Assembly (NCBI GenBank): GCA_965279255.1
Contig: OZ257146.1
Span: 620,001 to 684,000 of the forward strand
Reading direction: 5' to 3'
Length of the DNA: 64,000 nucleotides
Origin: CAMFLJ01 sp965279255
GTDB taxonomy: Bacteria; Actinomycetota; Acidimicrobiia; Acidimicrobiales; Acidimicrobilacustridaceae
Part shown: positions 7,852 to 17,470 of the stretch, piece by piece
Position numbering within the stretch: position 1 is the stretch's first letter
Layout of the letters: each line of letters opens with the position of its first letter
Position numbers and translations under genes: made by a program
The notes under the pieces: generated by a model
Told to the model about the DNA's origin: nothing
Database searches by the model: none
The model's input: the letters and a program-made list of their open reading frames with translations, nothing else

Positions 7852-8837
7852 CCTCGTTCGGGTACTCGCTGTCGAGCGAGGAGCACGCCCCCCGTGACCT
7901 GGTCGCCAACGCCGTGGCCGCCGAGGAGGCGGGCTTCGACTTCGCGTCGATCTCCGACCACTTCCACCCCTGGGTGGGCGCCCAGGGGCACAGCCCGTTC
8001 GTGTGGTCGGTGCTCGGCGCCATCGCCGCCTCCACCGAGGACCTGAGGGTCGGCATCGGCGTGAGCTGCCCGACGGTGCGGATCCACCCGGCGGTGATCG
8101 CCCAGGCGGCGGCCACCACCTCGTTGCTCTTCGAGGGCCGGTTCTTCCTCGGCGTCGGGACGGGCGAGGCCCTGAACGAGCACATCCTCGGTGACCGCTG
8201 GCCCCCGGCCGGACGGCGCCGCTCCATGCTCGAGGAGGCCATCGCGGTGATGCGGGGCATGTGGGAGGGCGAGACCTTCAACCACCACGGCGACCACTAC
8301 GACGTCGAGAACGCCCGGCTCTTCGACCCACCCGTGGAGCCGATCCCGATCATCGTGTCCGGCTTCGGGGAGGCGGCCGTCAAACTGGCTGCGGACATGG
8401 GTGACGGCTACTGGGGTCACGGGTCGGACCCCGACCCCGTCGAGCGGTTCGAGCAGGCCGGTGGCACCGGCCCTCGGTACGCCCAGATCGACGTGTGCTG
8501 GGACCAGAGCGAGGCGGCGGCCCGGGCCACCGCGCTCGACCTCTGGCCCAACAGCGCCGTGCCCGGTCAGCTGGCACAGGACCTGCCGACCTGGACCCAC
8601 TTCGAGCAGGCCTCCGAGCTGGTCACCGAGGACGTCGTGGCCGGGAGCGTCCTGTGCGGCCCCGACCCGGGACCGGTGCTCGAAGCGGTGCGGGCCCACG
8701 TCGACGCCGGCTACGACCACGTGTACTTCCACCAGGTCGGACCGGACCAGAGCGGCTTCCTGCGGTTCTGGCAGGAGGAGCTGCGCCCGCAGCTCGACCT
8801 CGACCTCGACCTCGCGTCGGTGGGTGGCCCGGCCTGA
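7848..8837 (+). CDS. LLM-class F420-dependent oxidoreductase (FGD-like)
   Basis: 329 residues forming a luciferase-like TIM barrel. The segments SISDHFHPW (about 35-43), RFFLGVGTGEALNEHI (about 101-116) and IPIIVSGFGEAA (about 164-175) are typical of the F420-dependent glucose-6-phosphate-dehydrogenase-related subfamily. It would transfer hydride to or from F420 in the cytoplasm; the substrate is unknown. GTG at 7848 overlaps the hemerythrin stop by four bases. The C-terminus has an acidic DLDLDLD run. A gene for F420 biosynthesis (the CofC/FbiD homologue) lies at 58828, which fits F420 use. Confidence 0.83.
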   Translation: MTSFGYSLSSEEHAPRDLVANAVAAEEAGFDFASISDHFHPWVGAQGHSPFVWSVLGAIAASTEDLRVGIGVSCPTVRIHPAVIAQAAATTSLLFEGRFFLGVGTGEALNEHILGDRWPPAGRRRSMLEEAIAVMRGMWEGETFNHHGDHYDVENARLFDPPVEPIPIIVSGFGEAAVKLAADMGDGYWGHGSDPDPVERFEQAGGTGPRYAQIDVCWDQSEAAARATALDLWPNSAVPGQLAQDLPTWTHFEQASELVTEDVVAGSVLCGPDPGPVLEAVRAHVDAGYDHVYFHQVGPDQSGFLRFWQEELRPQLDLDLDLASVGGPA

Positions 8838-8838
8838 C

Positions 8839-10518
<1,680 letters not shown>

Positions 10519-10597
10519 CTTCCCCCTCCTCGTGGCGCCCCTGCGCCGGTCCGACGGTACCCGGGTGGGGCCGGCGGTGGGGGCTTGGGCAGGCGGG

Positions 10598-11056
10598 TCA
10601 GCCGGGACGGTCGGTGCTGGAGAAGTCGTCGACGACCCGGAGCATCATCGCCCGGAACTGGATGATGTCGTCGTCGCTCCACTCCCGGAAGGCGTGCGCG
10701 GTGATGCGGTCGGCGCCGTCGCGGAAGCGCTCGTAGGTCGTGCGCCCCTTGCGGGTGAGCGCCACGATGCGGCCCCGGCCGTCGGTGGGGTCGGGGGTGG
10801 TCGTGACGTAGCCCTCGGCGGTGAGGTTGCGCAGCTCGCGGCTCACGAGGGGGGCCTCGGTGTCGGCGGCCTCGGCGAGGGCGCTGGCCCGCAGGGCGCC
10901 GTGCTTGTGCAGGGCGCCGAGGATGCCGACGGCGGCGTTGGTGAGGTCCACGCCGGAGACCTCGGCCCGGAGGCGGGTGGCCGCACGGCCCCGGCCGATG
11001 CGACCGACGCGCTTCAGCGCGTCGTCGATGTCGCGGAGATCGTCCTGGCGGGCCAC
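10598..11056 (-). CDS. MarR-family transcriptional regulator
   Basis: 152 residues. A winged helix-turn-helix spans about 45-105: recognition-helix region ALAEAADTEAPLVSRELRNL, then the wing TTTPDPTDGRGRIVALTRKG with the typical DxRxR-like pattern (DPTDGRGR). These dimeric regulators usually repress neighbouring genes and release DNA on binding small aromatic or lipophilic molecules. It is divergent from the amidohydrolase at 11176 and upstream of the deacylase at 10518 on the same strand, so either could be its target. Confidence 0.85.
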   Translation of the reverse strand: MARQDDLRDIDDALKRVGRIGRGRAATRLRAEVSGVDLTNAAVGILGALHKHGALRASALAEAADTEAPLVSRELRNLTAEGYVTTTPDPTDGRGRIVALTRKGRTTYERFRDGADRITAHAFREWSDDDIIQFRAMMLRVVDDFSSTDRPG

Positions 11057-11094
11057 GGCGGCACCCTAGCCAACGCGAGAAGGGACCTTTGGCC

Positions 11095-11135
11095 CTCGAA
11101 AGTAGTTGGCAGTGATAAGTAGATTGCCCTTCGAG
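11095..11135. promoter_or_regulatory. Divergent promoter/operator region with CTCGAA/TTCGAG inverted repeat
   Basis: CTCGAA at 11095-11100 is repeated inverted as TTCGAG at 11130-11135, flanking an unusually AT-rich stretch in the gap between the MarR gene and the amidohydrolase. It could hold MarR sites. The arms are short, so support is modest. Confidence 0.3.
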
Positions 11136-11175
11136 AGCCGACGACGGGTCGGCGCCCACACCTCAGGAGCCACCT

Positions 11176-12390
11176 GTGAGCACCGCCGTGACCGACAACG
11201 ACCGCTACGTCGTCATCTCGACCGACAGCCACGCCGGTGGCAGCCACGCCATGTACCGCGACTACCTCGAGAAGGAGTACCTCGAGGAGTTCGACGCCTG
11301 GCGGGCCAAGTACTCCAACCCGTTCCGGGACCTCCAGGACGACGGCCGCACCCGGAACTGGGACGGCGACCTGCGCCTCGCCGACCAGCGGTCCGACGGT
11401 GTCGTCGCCGAGGTCACCTTCCCCAACACGGTGCCGCCGTTCTTCCCGACCGGCGCCCTGCTCACCCCGCCGCCGAACGAGGGCAACTACCGCCGCCGCC
11501 TCGCCGGCATCCGGGCCCACAACCGCTGGATGGTCGACTGGGTCTCCCAGGCCCCCGACGAGCGGGCCGGTGTCGCCCAGATCTTCCTGAACGACCTCGA
11601 CGAGGCGGTGAAGGACGTCGAGTTCGCCGCCGAGAACGGCCTGAAGGGCGGCATCCTCCTGCCGGCCGTGCCCGACGACGCCAAGCAGATCGAGCCGCTG
11701 TACTCGCCGGTCTACGACAAGCTCTGGGCGGCCTGCCAGGCCAACGACGTCATCGTGAACCAGCACTCCGGCGGCGGCTCGCCGAGCTACGGCAACTACT
11801 CGGCGGCCACCTTCATGTTCCTCGCCGAGACGACCTTCTACTCCAAGCGGGGCATGACCCACCTGGTGCTGAGCGGTGTGTTCGAGCGCTTCCCCGGGCT
11901 CAAGTACGTGCTGGCCGAGCAGGGCTGCGCGTGGGTGCCCCCGGTGCTCCAGTCGTGGGACACCTTCCACCAGGAGATGCGTGACACCGGCCGCGTCGGC
12001 GAGCTCGGCTTCCCCGTCGAGGACGTCCTCCCGATGGCGCCGAGCGACTACGTGAGGCGCAACGTGTGGTTCGCCGCCAGCTTCCCCGGCAAGGGCGAGG
12101 TCGCCGCCGCCCGCGAGGTGCTCGGTACCGACCGGGTCATGTGGGCCAGCGACTACCCCCACCACGAGGGCACCTGGCCCTTCACCCGTGAGTCGCTGCG
12201 GTGGGCCTTCGAGGGCTGCCCGGTCGAGGACACCGCCAAGATGCTCGGGGGCAACGCCATCGACCTGTACGGCTTCGACGGCGACGCCCTGCGGGCCCTC
12301 GCCAGCGAGTGGGGCCCCACCGTCGAGGAGGTCTCGGTGCCGATCGCCGGCCGCCCGGAGGGTGCGACCTCCCCGGCCTTCGCCCGCTAG
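11176..12390 (+). CDS. Amidohydrolase-2 (ACMSD/decarboxylase-like) family protein
   Basis: 404 residues with a TIM-barrel amidohydrolase-2 fold. The opening STDSHAGG (about 15-22) carries the first metal/His position in a SHAG form rather than the usual HxH; NQHSGGG (about 195-201), AEQGCAWVP near 250 and the metal-binding Asp in WASDYPHHEGTWP near 325 are typical of the family, which contains decarboxylases and ring-cleavage-product hydrolases of aromatic catabolism. GTG follows CAGGAG. It ends in a gap containing two palindromic repeats. The true reaction is unknown. Confidence 0.82.
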   Translation: MSTAVTDNDRYVVISTDSHAGGSHAMYRDYLEKEYLEEFDAWRAKYSNPFRDLQDDGRTRNWDGDLRLADQRSDGVVAEVTFPNTVPPFFPTGALLTPPPNEGNYRRRLAGIRAHNRWMVDWVSQAPDERAGVAQIFLNDLDEAVKDVEFAAENGLKGGILLPAVPDDAKQIEPLYSPVYDKLWAACQANDVIVNQHSGGGSPSYGNYSAATFMFLAETTFYSKRGMTHLVLSGVFERFPGLKYVLAEQGCAWVPPVLQSWDTFHQEMRDTGRVGELGFPVEDVLPMAPSDYVRRNVWFAASFPGKGEVAAAREVLGTDRVMWASDYPHHEGTWPFTRESLRWAFEGCPVEDTAKMLGGNAIDLYGFDGDALRALASEWGPTVEEVSVPIAGRPEGATSPAFAR

Positions 12391-12403
12391 ATCCCCTCAC
12401 CCT

Positions 12404-12444
12404 CTGGCTCACGTGGTCGCACCTTTCACGACCGGGTGAGCCAG
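12404..12444. repeat. TGGCTCAC-core palindromic repeat, copy A1
   Basis: Arms CTGGCTCAC/GTGAGCCAG (9 bp, perfect) enclose a second stem GGTCG/CGACC. It lies 14 bases after an amidohydrolase stop. The core is shared with four other copies in this window. Confidence 0.8.
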
Positions 12445-12462
12445 TGGACGAACACGCTCGCC

Positions 12463-12509
12463 CCTCTGGCTCACGTGGTCGCAGATCTGCCGACCAGGTG
12501 AGCCAGAGG
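12463..12509. repeat. TGGCTCAC-core palindromic repeat, copy A2
   Basis: Arms CCTCTGGCTCAC/GTGAGCCAGAGG (12 bp, perfect), inner stem GGTCG/CGACC, and a loop that is itself the palindrome GCAGATCTGC. It is in tandem with copy A1 and ends 12 bases before the IS481 target site. Confidence 0.85.
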
Positions 12510-12521
12510 CGCGTGTCGGGA

Positions 12522-13466
12522 CTAGGTGTTGTGCCCTGCCAGGTTGGTGACGCGACTGGCGGGCGGTCCGCCGATGGCGGTGTGGTGTCGGTGATGGTTG
12601 TAGCGGTGCATGAACCGGTCAAGGGCTCGTGCGCGGCTGGCCTCTGATTTCCAGAGGCGGGCGTAGGCCCATTCGTCGGCCAGGGTGCGGTTGAACCGTT
12701 CGACCTTGCCGTTGGTGGCGGGCGAGTAGGGCTTGGTGCGGGTGTGTTTGATCCCGAGCTCGGCGCATCGGTCACGCCAGTCGAAGCTGCGATAGCCGTT
12801 GCCGTTGTCGGTCAGGATTCGTTCGATCGTGATGCCGTGGCTGGCGAACCAGGCGACGGCACGGTTTAGGAAACCGACGCAGTTGGCGGTGTTCTCGACC
12901 CCAGCGAACTCTGAGTAGGCGAGCCTCGAGTACGCGTCGATCGCGGTGTGGATGTGGGTGTAGCCAGATCCTCGCCGTCGCCGGGTCTCGATGCTGCGCC
13001 CGAGCTTCTTGTGTCCGCCGCCGTCAGGGACGCGGGCCAGCTTCTTCACGTCGATGTGGACCAGCTCGCCGCAACGAGTGGTCTTGATGCGACGGATCAC
13101 CCGGCCTGTCGGGCGGTCCATCCAGTTCAGCCGGTTCACGCCGTGACGGACCAGGACCCGATGCACCGTCGAGGCGGGAACCCCGACGATGCCGGCGAGG
13201 CGGGCCGGGCCGAGCTTGCGGGACTGGCGCAACGCCACGATGCGGCGCTCGATCCGCGCTGGGGTCTGATGGGGGCACGACAACGGTCGACTGGAACGGT
13301 CCCGGAGACCGTCGATGCCTTCGTCGCGATAGCGGCGCCACCACTTGTGGGCGCACTGGCGCGAGATGTTCATCGACTCGGCCGCTGCCGCGACTGTCCA
13401 ACCGGACTCGATGCGATGGCACAGCCGGAGCCGGCCTTCGGGCGTGAGCGGAGCGTTAGCGTGCAC
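12522..13466 (-). CDS. IS481-family transposase
   Basis: 314 residues from GTG at 13466, which follows a strong AGGAGG. The N-terminal helix-turn-helix (about 15-50, ESMNISRQCAHKWWRRY) is followed by an rve/DDE integrase core: Asp in VHIDVKK, Asp in ILTDNGNGY and Glu in NGKVERFNRTLADEW. All three catalytic residues are present and the gene is full length, so the element may be active. The stop codon TAG (12524-12522) lies outside the element, in the flanking CTAG target duplication. The frame is open farther upstream to 13523 but without a ribosome site. Confidence 0.93.
   Translation of the reverse strand: MHANAPLTPEGRLRLCHRIESGWTVAAAAESMNISRQCAHKWWRRYRDEGIDGLRDRSSRPLSCPHQTPARIERRIVALRQSRKLGPARLAGIVGVPASTVHRVLVRHGVNRLNWMDRPTGRVIRRIKTTRCGELVHIDVKKLARVPDGGGHKKLGRSIETRRRRGSGYTHIHTAIDAYSRLAYSEFAGVENTANCVGFLNRAVAWFASHGITIERILTDNGNGYRSFDWRDRCAELGIKHTRTKPYSPATNGKVERFNRTLADEWAYARLWKSEASRARALDRFMHRYNHHRHHTAIGGPPASRVTNLAGHNT
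12527..12538 (+). repeat. IS481 terminal inverted repeat, transposase-3' end
   Basis: TGTTGTGCCCTG, the exact inverse of 13550-13561. Confidence 0.9.
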
Positions 13467-13549
13467 TCGGCCTCCTGGGTTCGTGTTTTGCCTCGACAGC
13501 TCCACACTGACCCAGGGGGCCACCTACTCAGCGCGTGTCAACAACGTCC

Positions 13550-13561
13550 CAGGGCACAACA
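13550..13561 (-). repeat. IS481 terminal inverted repeat, transposase-5' end
   Basis: CAGGGCACAACA, the exact inverse of 12527-12538. Confidence 0.9.
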
Positions 13562-13562
13562 A

Positions 13563-14531
13563 CTAGGGCTGGAGAGCGGGGGCGACCTCGGAGCAGAGCA
13601 GCTCGATGTGGCGGTCGACGACGTCGCCCGGCATCCCCGCCACGCTGGCCCACAGGTAGACGTGCTCGACCGGCGCCCCGTCGGTGGCCTCGCGGATGGC
13701 CGTCACCGCGTCGTCGGGGGTGAGCACCCGCAGGCCCGGGACCTGGCCCGGTGCGGAGCTGCGGCTCATGGCCTTCTCGGCGGTGAGCACGCGGGGCTCG
13801 ACGCCCGTGCCCGCGACCGCGCACTCGGCGTAGGTGTTCGCCTGGTGGAGGAAGTGAGGGAGGATCCGCTCGAGGGTGGCCTCCGGGTCGTCGGCCACCA
13901 CGATGTCGAGCATGCCGCCGGTGCGGGCCGAGGCCGGGTCGTGCCCGCCCTCGACCAGGCCCTCCCGGTACGGCTCGAGCAGGCGCCGGTCGAGGCTGAG
14001 CAGCCCCACGCCGAGGCGCCCGGCGCGGCGGGCGCCCTGGGGGCCCTGGTAGCCGAGCCAGATCGGGAAGGGTCGTTGGGCGGGTGGCGGGGTGACCACG
14101 CCGTCGTCGAGCAGCCGACGGACCTCGGCGACGGCGGCGTCGGTGAGCCCGTAGCGCTTCGACAGGTCCTTGTCGTAGAGCTCGTACTCGCGGGGGCTGT
14201 AGCCGGCTCCGATGCCGAGCTGCAGGCGCCCGCCGGAGATCTGGTCGACGACCGCGACCTCCTCGGCCACCAGCGGCGCGGGGCGGAGGGCGGCGAGCAG
14301 CACCGCGGTGCCGATGGTGATCGTGCGGGTGCGGGCGGCCACCGCGGCGAGGAACGTGAGCGGTTGTGGCAGGTAGCCGTCGGCGAAGAGGTGGTGCTCG
14401 GTGAACCACACCGACCCGAGGCCGCCCTGCTCGGCCCGCTCGACCAGCTCGAGGTTGCGGGCGAACACGTCGGGCCACGGCCTCGCCCACGGCTCCGGGT
14501 TCCGCAGGTCGAAGAACAGCCCGACCTTCAC
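13563..14531 (-). CDS. LLM-class flavin-dependent oxidoreductase
   Basis: 322 residues, luciferase-like barrel. Family segments include GSVWFTEHHLFADGY (about 39-53), TITIGTAVLL near 70-79 and the ISGGRLQLGIGAGY strand-loop near 97-110. It would use FMN or F420 to oxidise or reduce an unknown substrate. The stop codon TAG at 13565-13563 is part of the CTAG site where the IS481 element inserted, so the coding sequence is intact but any transcript now runs into the transposase. The ATG at 14531 has no strong Shine-Dalgarno. Confidence 0.85.
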   Translation of the reverse strand: MKVGLFFDLRNPEPWARPWPDVFARNLELVERAEQGGLGSVWFTEHHLFADGYLPQPLTFLAAVAARTRTITIGTAVLLAALRPAPLVAEEVAVVDQISGGRLQLGIGAGYSPREYELYDKDLSKRYGLTDAAVAEVRRLLDDGVVTPPPAQRPFPIWLGYQGPQGARRAGRLGVGLLSLDRRLLEPYREGLVEGGHDPASARTGGMLDIVVADDPEATLERILPHFLHQANTYAECAVAGTGVEPRVLTAEKAMSRSSAPGQVPGLRVLTPDDAVTAIREATDGAPVEHVYLWASVAGMPGDVVDRHIELLCSEVAPALQP

Positions 14532-14583
14532 CGGTAGTCACCCATCACGACGACGTTGCTCACCTGAGACCTCCCGGACGCGG

Positions 14584-14620
14584 CACGACCCGCCACGGTA
14601 GTTGCCGGTGGCGGGTCGTG
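14584..14620 (-). terminator. Stem-loop terminator candidate after the SDR gene
   Basis: CACGACCCGCCAC and its exact inverse (13-bp arms, 11-base loop) lie 43 bases past the SDR stop and before the LLM gene. There is no T-tract, which is common for high-GC actinobacterial terminators. Confidence 0.5.
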
Positions 14621-14662
14621 ATCACTGCCAAGCACCGGGCCCAGGGGCCGCGGCGCGGAGCT

Positions 14663-15499
14663 TCAGCTGCCGCGCGGCGGGGCCTTGGCGATCAGCGCGT
14701 CGGCGCCGATGGCCGGCTCGATGAACGAGGTGAAGTCGGGCCCGGCCCGCAGGTGGTGGCCACCGTCGACGTCGACGGTGATGCCGGTGACCCAGCGGGC
14801 GTCGTCGGAGAGCAGGAAGGCACACACGTTGGCGATGTCCTCGGGCTCGCCCACGTCGGCCATCGGGGTGTTCTGGAGGTAGCTCTCGTAGACGGCGGAG
14901 TCGCGCGGGATGCCCTCCATGATCTCGGTCGAGATGAAGCCGGGAGCCACCGCGTTGAAGCGCACGCCGGTGGGGCCGTACTCGTTGGCCGCGTTGCGCA
15001 TCATCTCCTCGATGCCCGCCTTGCCGACGCAGTAGGCGCCGAACCACGGGTGGGGCACGTGGCCGGCGATCGAGCTCATGCCGACGAACGAGCCACCGCC
15101 GGCGGCCACCAGGTGGGGGGCGGCGTACTTCACCGAGAGCATGGTGCCGAGCACGTTGAGGTGGAGCACCCGGGTGAACTCGGCGGTGTCCTGCAGGTGG
15201 TACGGGCCCATGCCGCCGCCGCCACCGGCATTGGCGACGAAGCCGTTGAGCCCGCCGAAGGCCTCGACGTGGCCGGCCACGAGGGCGGCGACCTGGTCCT
15301 CGACGGTGACGTCGGTGGCCTGCACCCGAACCGTGCCCGAGGCACCCCCCGCGGCGATGCGGTCGGCGACCTCCTGCAGCAGCGGCTCGCGACGGCCGCA
15401 GATGGTGACGTTCCAGCCGTCGTTGGCGAGGCGGGTGGCGCAGGCGGCGCCGATGCCGGTGCCACCGCCGGTGACGATCGCGGAGCGGGATGCGGTCAT
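14663..15499 (-). CDS. Short-chain dehydrogenase/reductase
   Basis: 278 residues from ATG at 15499, which follows AGGGGGA. It has a classical SDR fold with TGGGTGIG at about 10-17, the NAG motif (VANAGGGGG) near 91, Ser in MSSIAGH near 143 and the YxxxK motif as YCVGK near 156-160. The C-terminal part contains the WVTGITVDVDGG segment typical of enoyl-CoA- or 3-oxoacyl-reductase-like members. NAD(P)-dependent oxidation or reduction of a hydroxyacyl or similar substrate is expected. The gene lies between the LLM gene and the second deacylase on the same strand. Confidence 0.87.
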   Translation of the reverse strand: MTASRSAIVTGGGTGIGAACATRLANDGWNVTICGRREPLLQEVADRIAAGGASGTVRVQATDVTVEDQVAALVAGHVEAFGGLNGFVANAGGGGGMGPYHLQDTAEFTRVLHLNVLGTMLSVKYAAPHLVAAGGGSFVGMSSIAGHVPHPWFGAYCVGKAGIEEMMRNAANEYGPTGVRFNAVAPGFISTEIMEGIPRDSAVYESYLQNTPMADVGEPEDIANVCAFLLSDDARWVTGITVDVDGGHHLRAGPDFTSFIEPAIGADALIAKAPPRGS

Positions 15500-15616
15500 G
15501 TTCGGTGTTCCCCCTGGGAGAGATGTCGGTCGACGCACCATAGATGGCGCGCCCGGACGGCACGATGCCGACGCCCTGGGGCGCCGGCACCGGTCACTGC
15601 ATGGTGATCGTGTGGG

Positions 15617-17365
15617 TCAGTGGCTGGCGCGGACCAGGCGCCCCGGGCGGGCACCGGTGTCGGTGTCACCCCGGCGCACGACGACGCCGCTCACGATGGT
15701 GGCGTCGTAGCCGACGGCCTCCTGGATCAGGCGGCTGGCGCCCGTGGGCAGGTCGGCGACCGACTTCGGCATGGTGAGGGCGAGGCGGTCGAGGTCGATG
15801 ACGTTGACGTCGCCCTTCTTGCCGACCTCGAGGGTGCCGCGGTCGGTGAAGCCGTAGAACTCGGCGGTGTCGTGGGTCTGCATCTGGACGGCCCGCTCGA
15901 GGCTGAGGCGCGGCCCGCGGGTGCGGCCCTTCACCCAGTGGCTCAGCTGGTAGGTCGGCATCGAGGCGTCGCAGATGGTGGCGAGGTGGGCGCCACCGTC
16001 GGCCAGGCCCATGAGGGAGGCCGGGTGGTTGAGCATCTCGAAGATGGCGTCCTGGCTGCCCTCGGCGTAGTTGAAGTAGGGGATGAGGAAGAGGGCCTCA
16101 CCGTCGAACTCCAGCATGAGGTCGTAGAAGACCTCGTTCGGGGTGACGCCGGCGGCCGCGGCACGGGCCGCGAGCGAGTCGGAGGCGGGCGGCTCGTAGT
16201 CGGGCACCTCGGCCACCGGGAACGCCAGCTCGGGCATGAACGTGGCGATGAGGCCCATGGTCTCGAACGGGAGCCCGGTCTCGACCGACTCCTCGTCGGC
16301 GAGGATGGCGGCGCGAACCTCGGGGTCGCGGAGGCGCTCGACCAGCTCGGCGAAGGAGTCGGTCTCGGCCTGCACCCGCTGGAAGGTGGGGCGGATGAGG
16401 AAGGGGTGGCGGGTGCGCAGGCCGAGCAGCATGCCGAACGGGCGGTTGGCGATCTGGGGGCGCAGCAGGGCCCCGTCGGCCTCGGCGGCCACGCAGGCGT
16501 CGAGCAGCTCGCGCCACAGGTTCGGCGCGGAGTTGGCCTGGAGGAGGAGGAACGACACGGGCAGGTCGAACTCGGACGAGAGGCGACGCATCCAGTCGAC
16601 CTCCTTGAGGGCGGCCTCGGCGTCCTGGCCGTCGGCGCCGGCCTCGGCCAGCTCGAACACCGGGCGGTGGCCGGTCTCGGCCATGGCGGCGGCGATGCCC
16701 CACAGCTCGTCCTCGGTGGCGAAGGTGCCGGGGACCGGGTCGCCGGTGCCGGTGGTGTGGCCGAGGACGCGGGAGGTGGAGAAGCCGACGGCGCCGGCGT
16801 CGATCGCTTCGCCGACGAGGCGCCCCATCTCGGCGATCTCGCCTTCGGTGGCGGGACCGTTCTCGAGGGCCTTCTCGCCCATGACGTAGGTGCGCAGCGG
16901 CACGTGGCCGATGTGGGCGGCGATGTCGGCGGCGTAGGTGCGGCGGTCGAGGGCGTCGAGGAACTCGGGGAAGGTCTCCCAGTCCCACGGCAGGCCGGCG
17001 CGGAGCACGTCGCCGGGGATGTCCTCGACCGACTCCATGGTCTGGATCAGCATCTCGTGGGCGTCGGGGCGGGCGGGGGCGAACCCGATGCCGCAGACGC
17101 CGAGCACGACGGTGGTGACGCCGTGGCCGGTGCTCGGGGAGAGCGACTCGTCGAAGAAGGCCTGGCCGTCGTAGTGGGAGTGGATGTCGACGAAGCCGGG
17201 GGTGACGATGCGGCCGGTGGCGTCGATGGTCTCGGTGGCGTCGCCCTCGAGCGGGCCTCGGCTGACGGCGACGATGACGCCGTCGGTGATGGCCACGTCG
17301 CCGAGGTAGGGCTCGCCGCCGTTGCCGTCGACGATGGTCCCGCCGGTGATCTTGAGATCGAACAT
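15617..17365 (-). CDS. N-acyl-D-amino-acid deacylase family amidohydrolase (copy 2)
   Basis: 582 residues. His62-Ser-His64 (DIHSHYDGQ), Cys91 (GVCGIGFAP) and the Asp of LADGGAH match the D-aminoacylase branch of family 3 amidohydrolases. It is clearly related to the enzyme at 8839: both share the ETFPEFLDAL, EAGALGFSTSR-like and ARPGRLVR-type segments, with the C-terminal DTGARPGRLVRASH corresponding to DTGALPGRLVRGAR. ATG at 17365 follows GGAAAGG. It is divergent from an IclR regulator, with a CCTTTGCA inverted repeat between them, so it is the likely target of that regulator. Confidence 0.87.
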   Translation of the reverse strand: MFDLKITGGTIVDGNGGEPYLGDVAITDGVIVAVSRGPLEGDATETIDATGRIVTPGFVDIHSHYDGQAFFDESLSPSTGHGVTTVVLGVCGIGFAPARPDAHEMLIQTMESVEDIPGDVLRAGLPWDWETFPEFLDALDRRTYAADIAAHIGHVPLRTYVMGEKALENGPATEGEIAEMGRLVGEAIDAGAVGFSTSRVLGHTTGTGDPVPGTFATEDELWGIAAAMAETGHRPVFELAEAGADGQDAEAALKEVDWMRRLSSEFDLPVSFLLLQANSAPNLWRELLDACVAAEADGALLRPQIANRPFGMLLGLRTRHPFLIRPTFQRVQAETDSFAELVERLRDPEVRAAILADEESVETGLPFETMGLIATFMPELAFPVAEVPDYEPPASDSLAARAAAAGVTPNEVFYDLMLEFDGEALFLIPYFNYAEGSQDAIFEMLNHPASLMGLADGGAHLATICDASMPTYQLSHWVKGRTRGPRLSLERAVQMQTHDTAEFYGFTDRGTLEVGKKGDVNVIDLDRLALTMPKSVADLPTGASRLIQEAVGYDATIVSGVVVRRGDTDTGARPGRLVRASH

Positions 17366-17404
17366 GAGGGTGCCTTTCCGAGATGTGATCAGTGTCACGG
17401 TAAG

Positions 17405-17444
17405 CCTTTGCAGGAACAGGGTCAAAATTCGCACTGTGCAAAGG
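17405..17444. promoter_or_regulatory. CCTTTGCA/TGCAAAGG inverted repeat, possible IclR operator
   Basis: Perfect 8-bp arms at 17405-17412 and 17437-17444, spaced 24 bases, in the 105-base gap between the deacylase and the IclR-type gene. The right arm overlaps the predicted -35 of the regulator, which would fit autoregulation. Confidence 0.5.
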
Positions 17445-17464
17445 ATGCGGTGGTCGCCTAGCCT
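17435..17464 (+). promoter_or_regulatory. Predicted leaderless promoter of the IclR-type gene
   Basis: TGTGCA (17435-17440), 18-base spacer, TAGCCT (17459-17464). The GTG start is six bases after the -10, so the message probably begins at the start codon. Confidence 0.45.
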
Positions 17465-17470
17465 CGGCCC

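Larger units (their letters stand above)
12526..13562 (-). mobile_element. IS481-family insertion sequence, apparently intact
   Basis: The ends carry terminal inverted repeats TGTTGTGCCCTG (12527-12538) and CAGGGCACAACA (13550-13561). CTAG flanks both sides (12522-12525 and 13563-13566), the target type known for IS481, whose insertions favour NCTAGN. The single transposase gene lies between. No degeneration is seen, which suggests a recent insertion. Confidence 0.9.

Noticed and set aside
12404..12509. Possible CRISPR-like or tandem repeat array
   Set aside because: Only two units, each self-palindromic, with unequal spacing and no spacers of constant size; no cas genes nearby.
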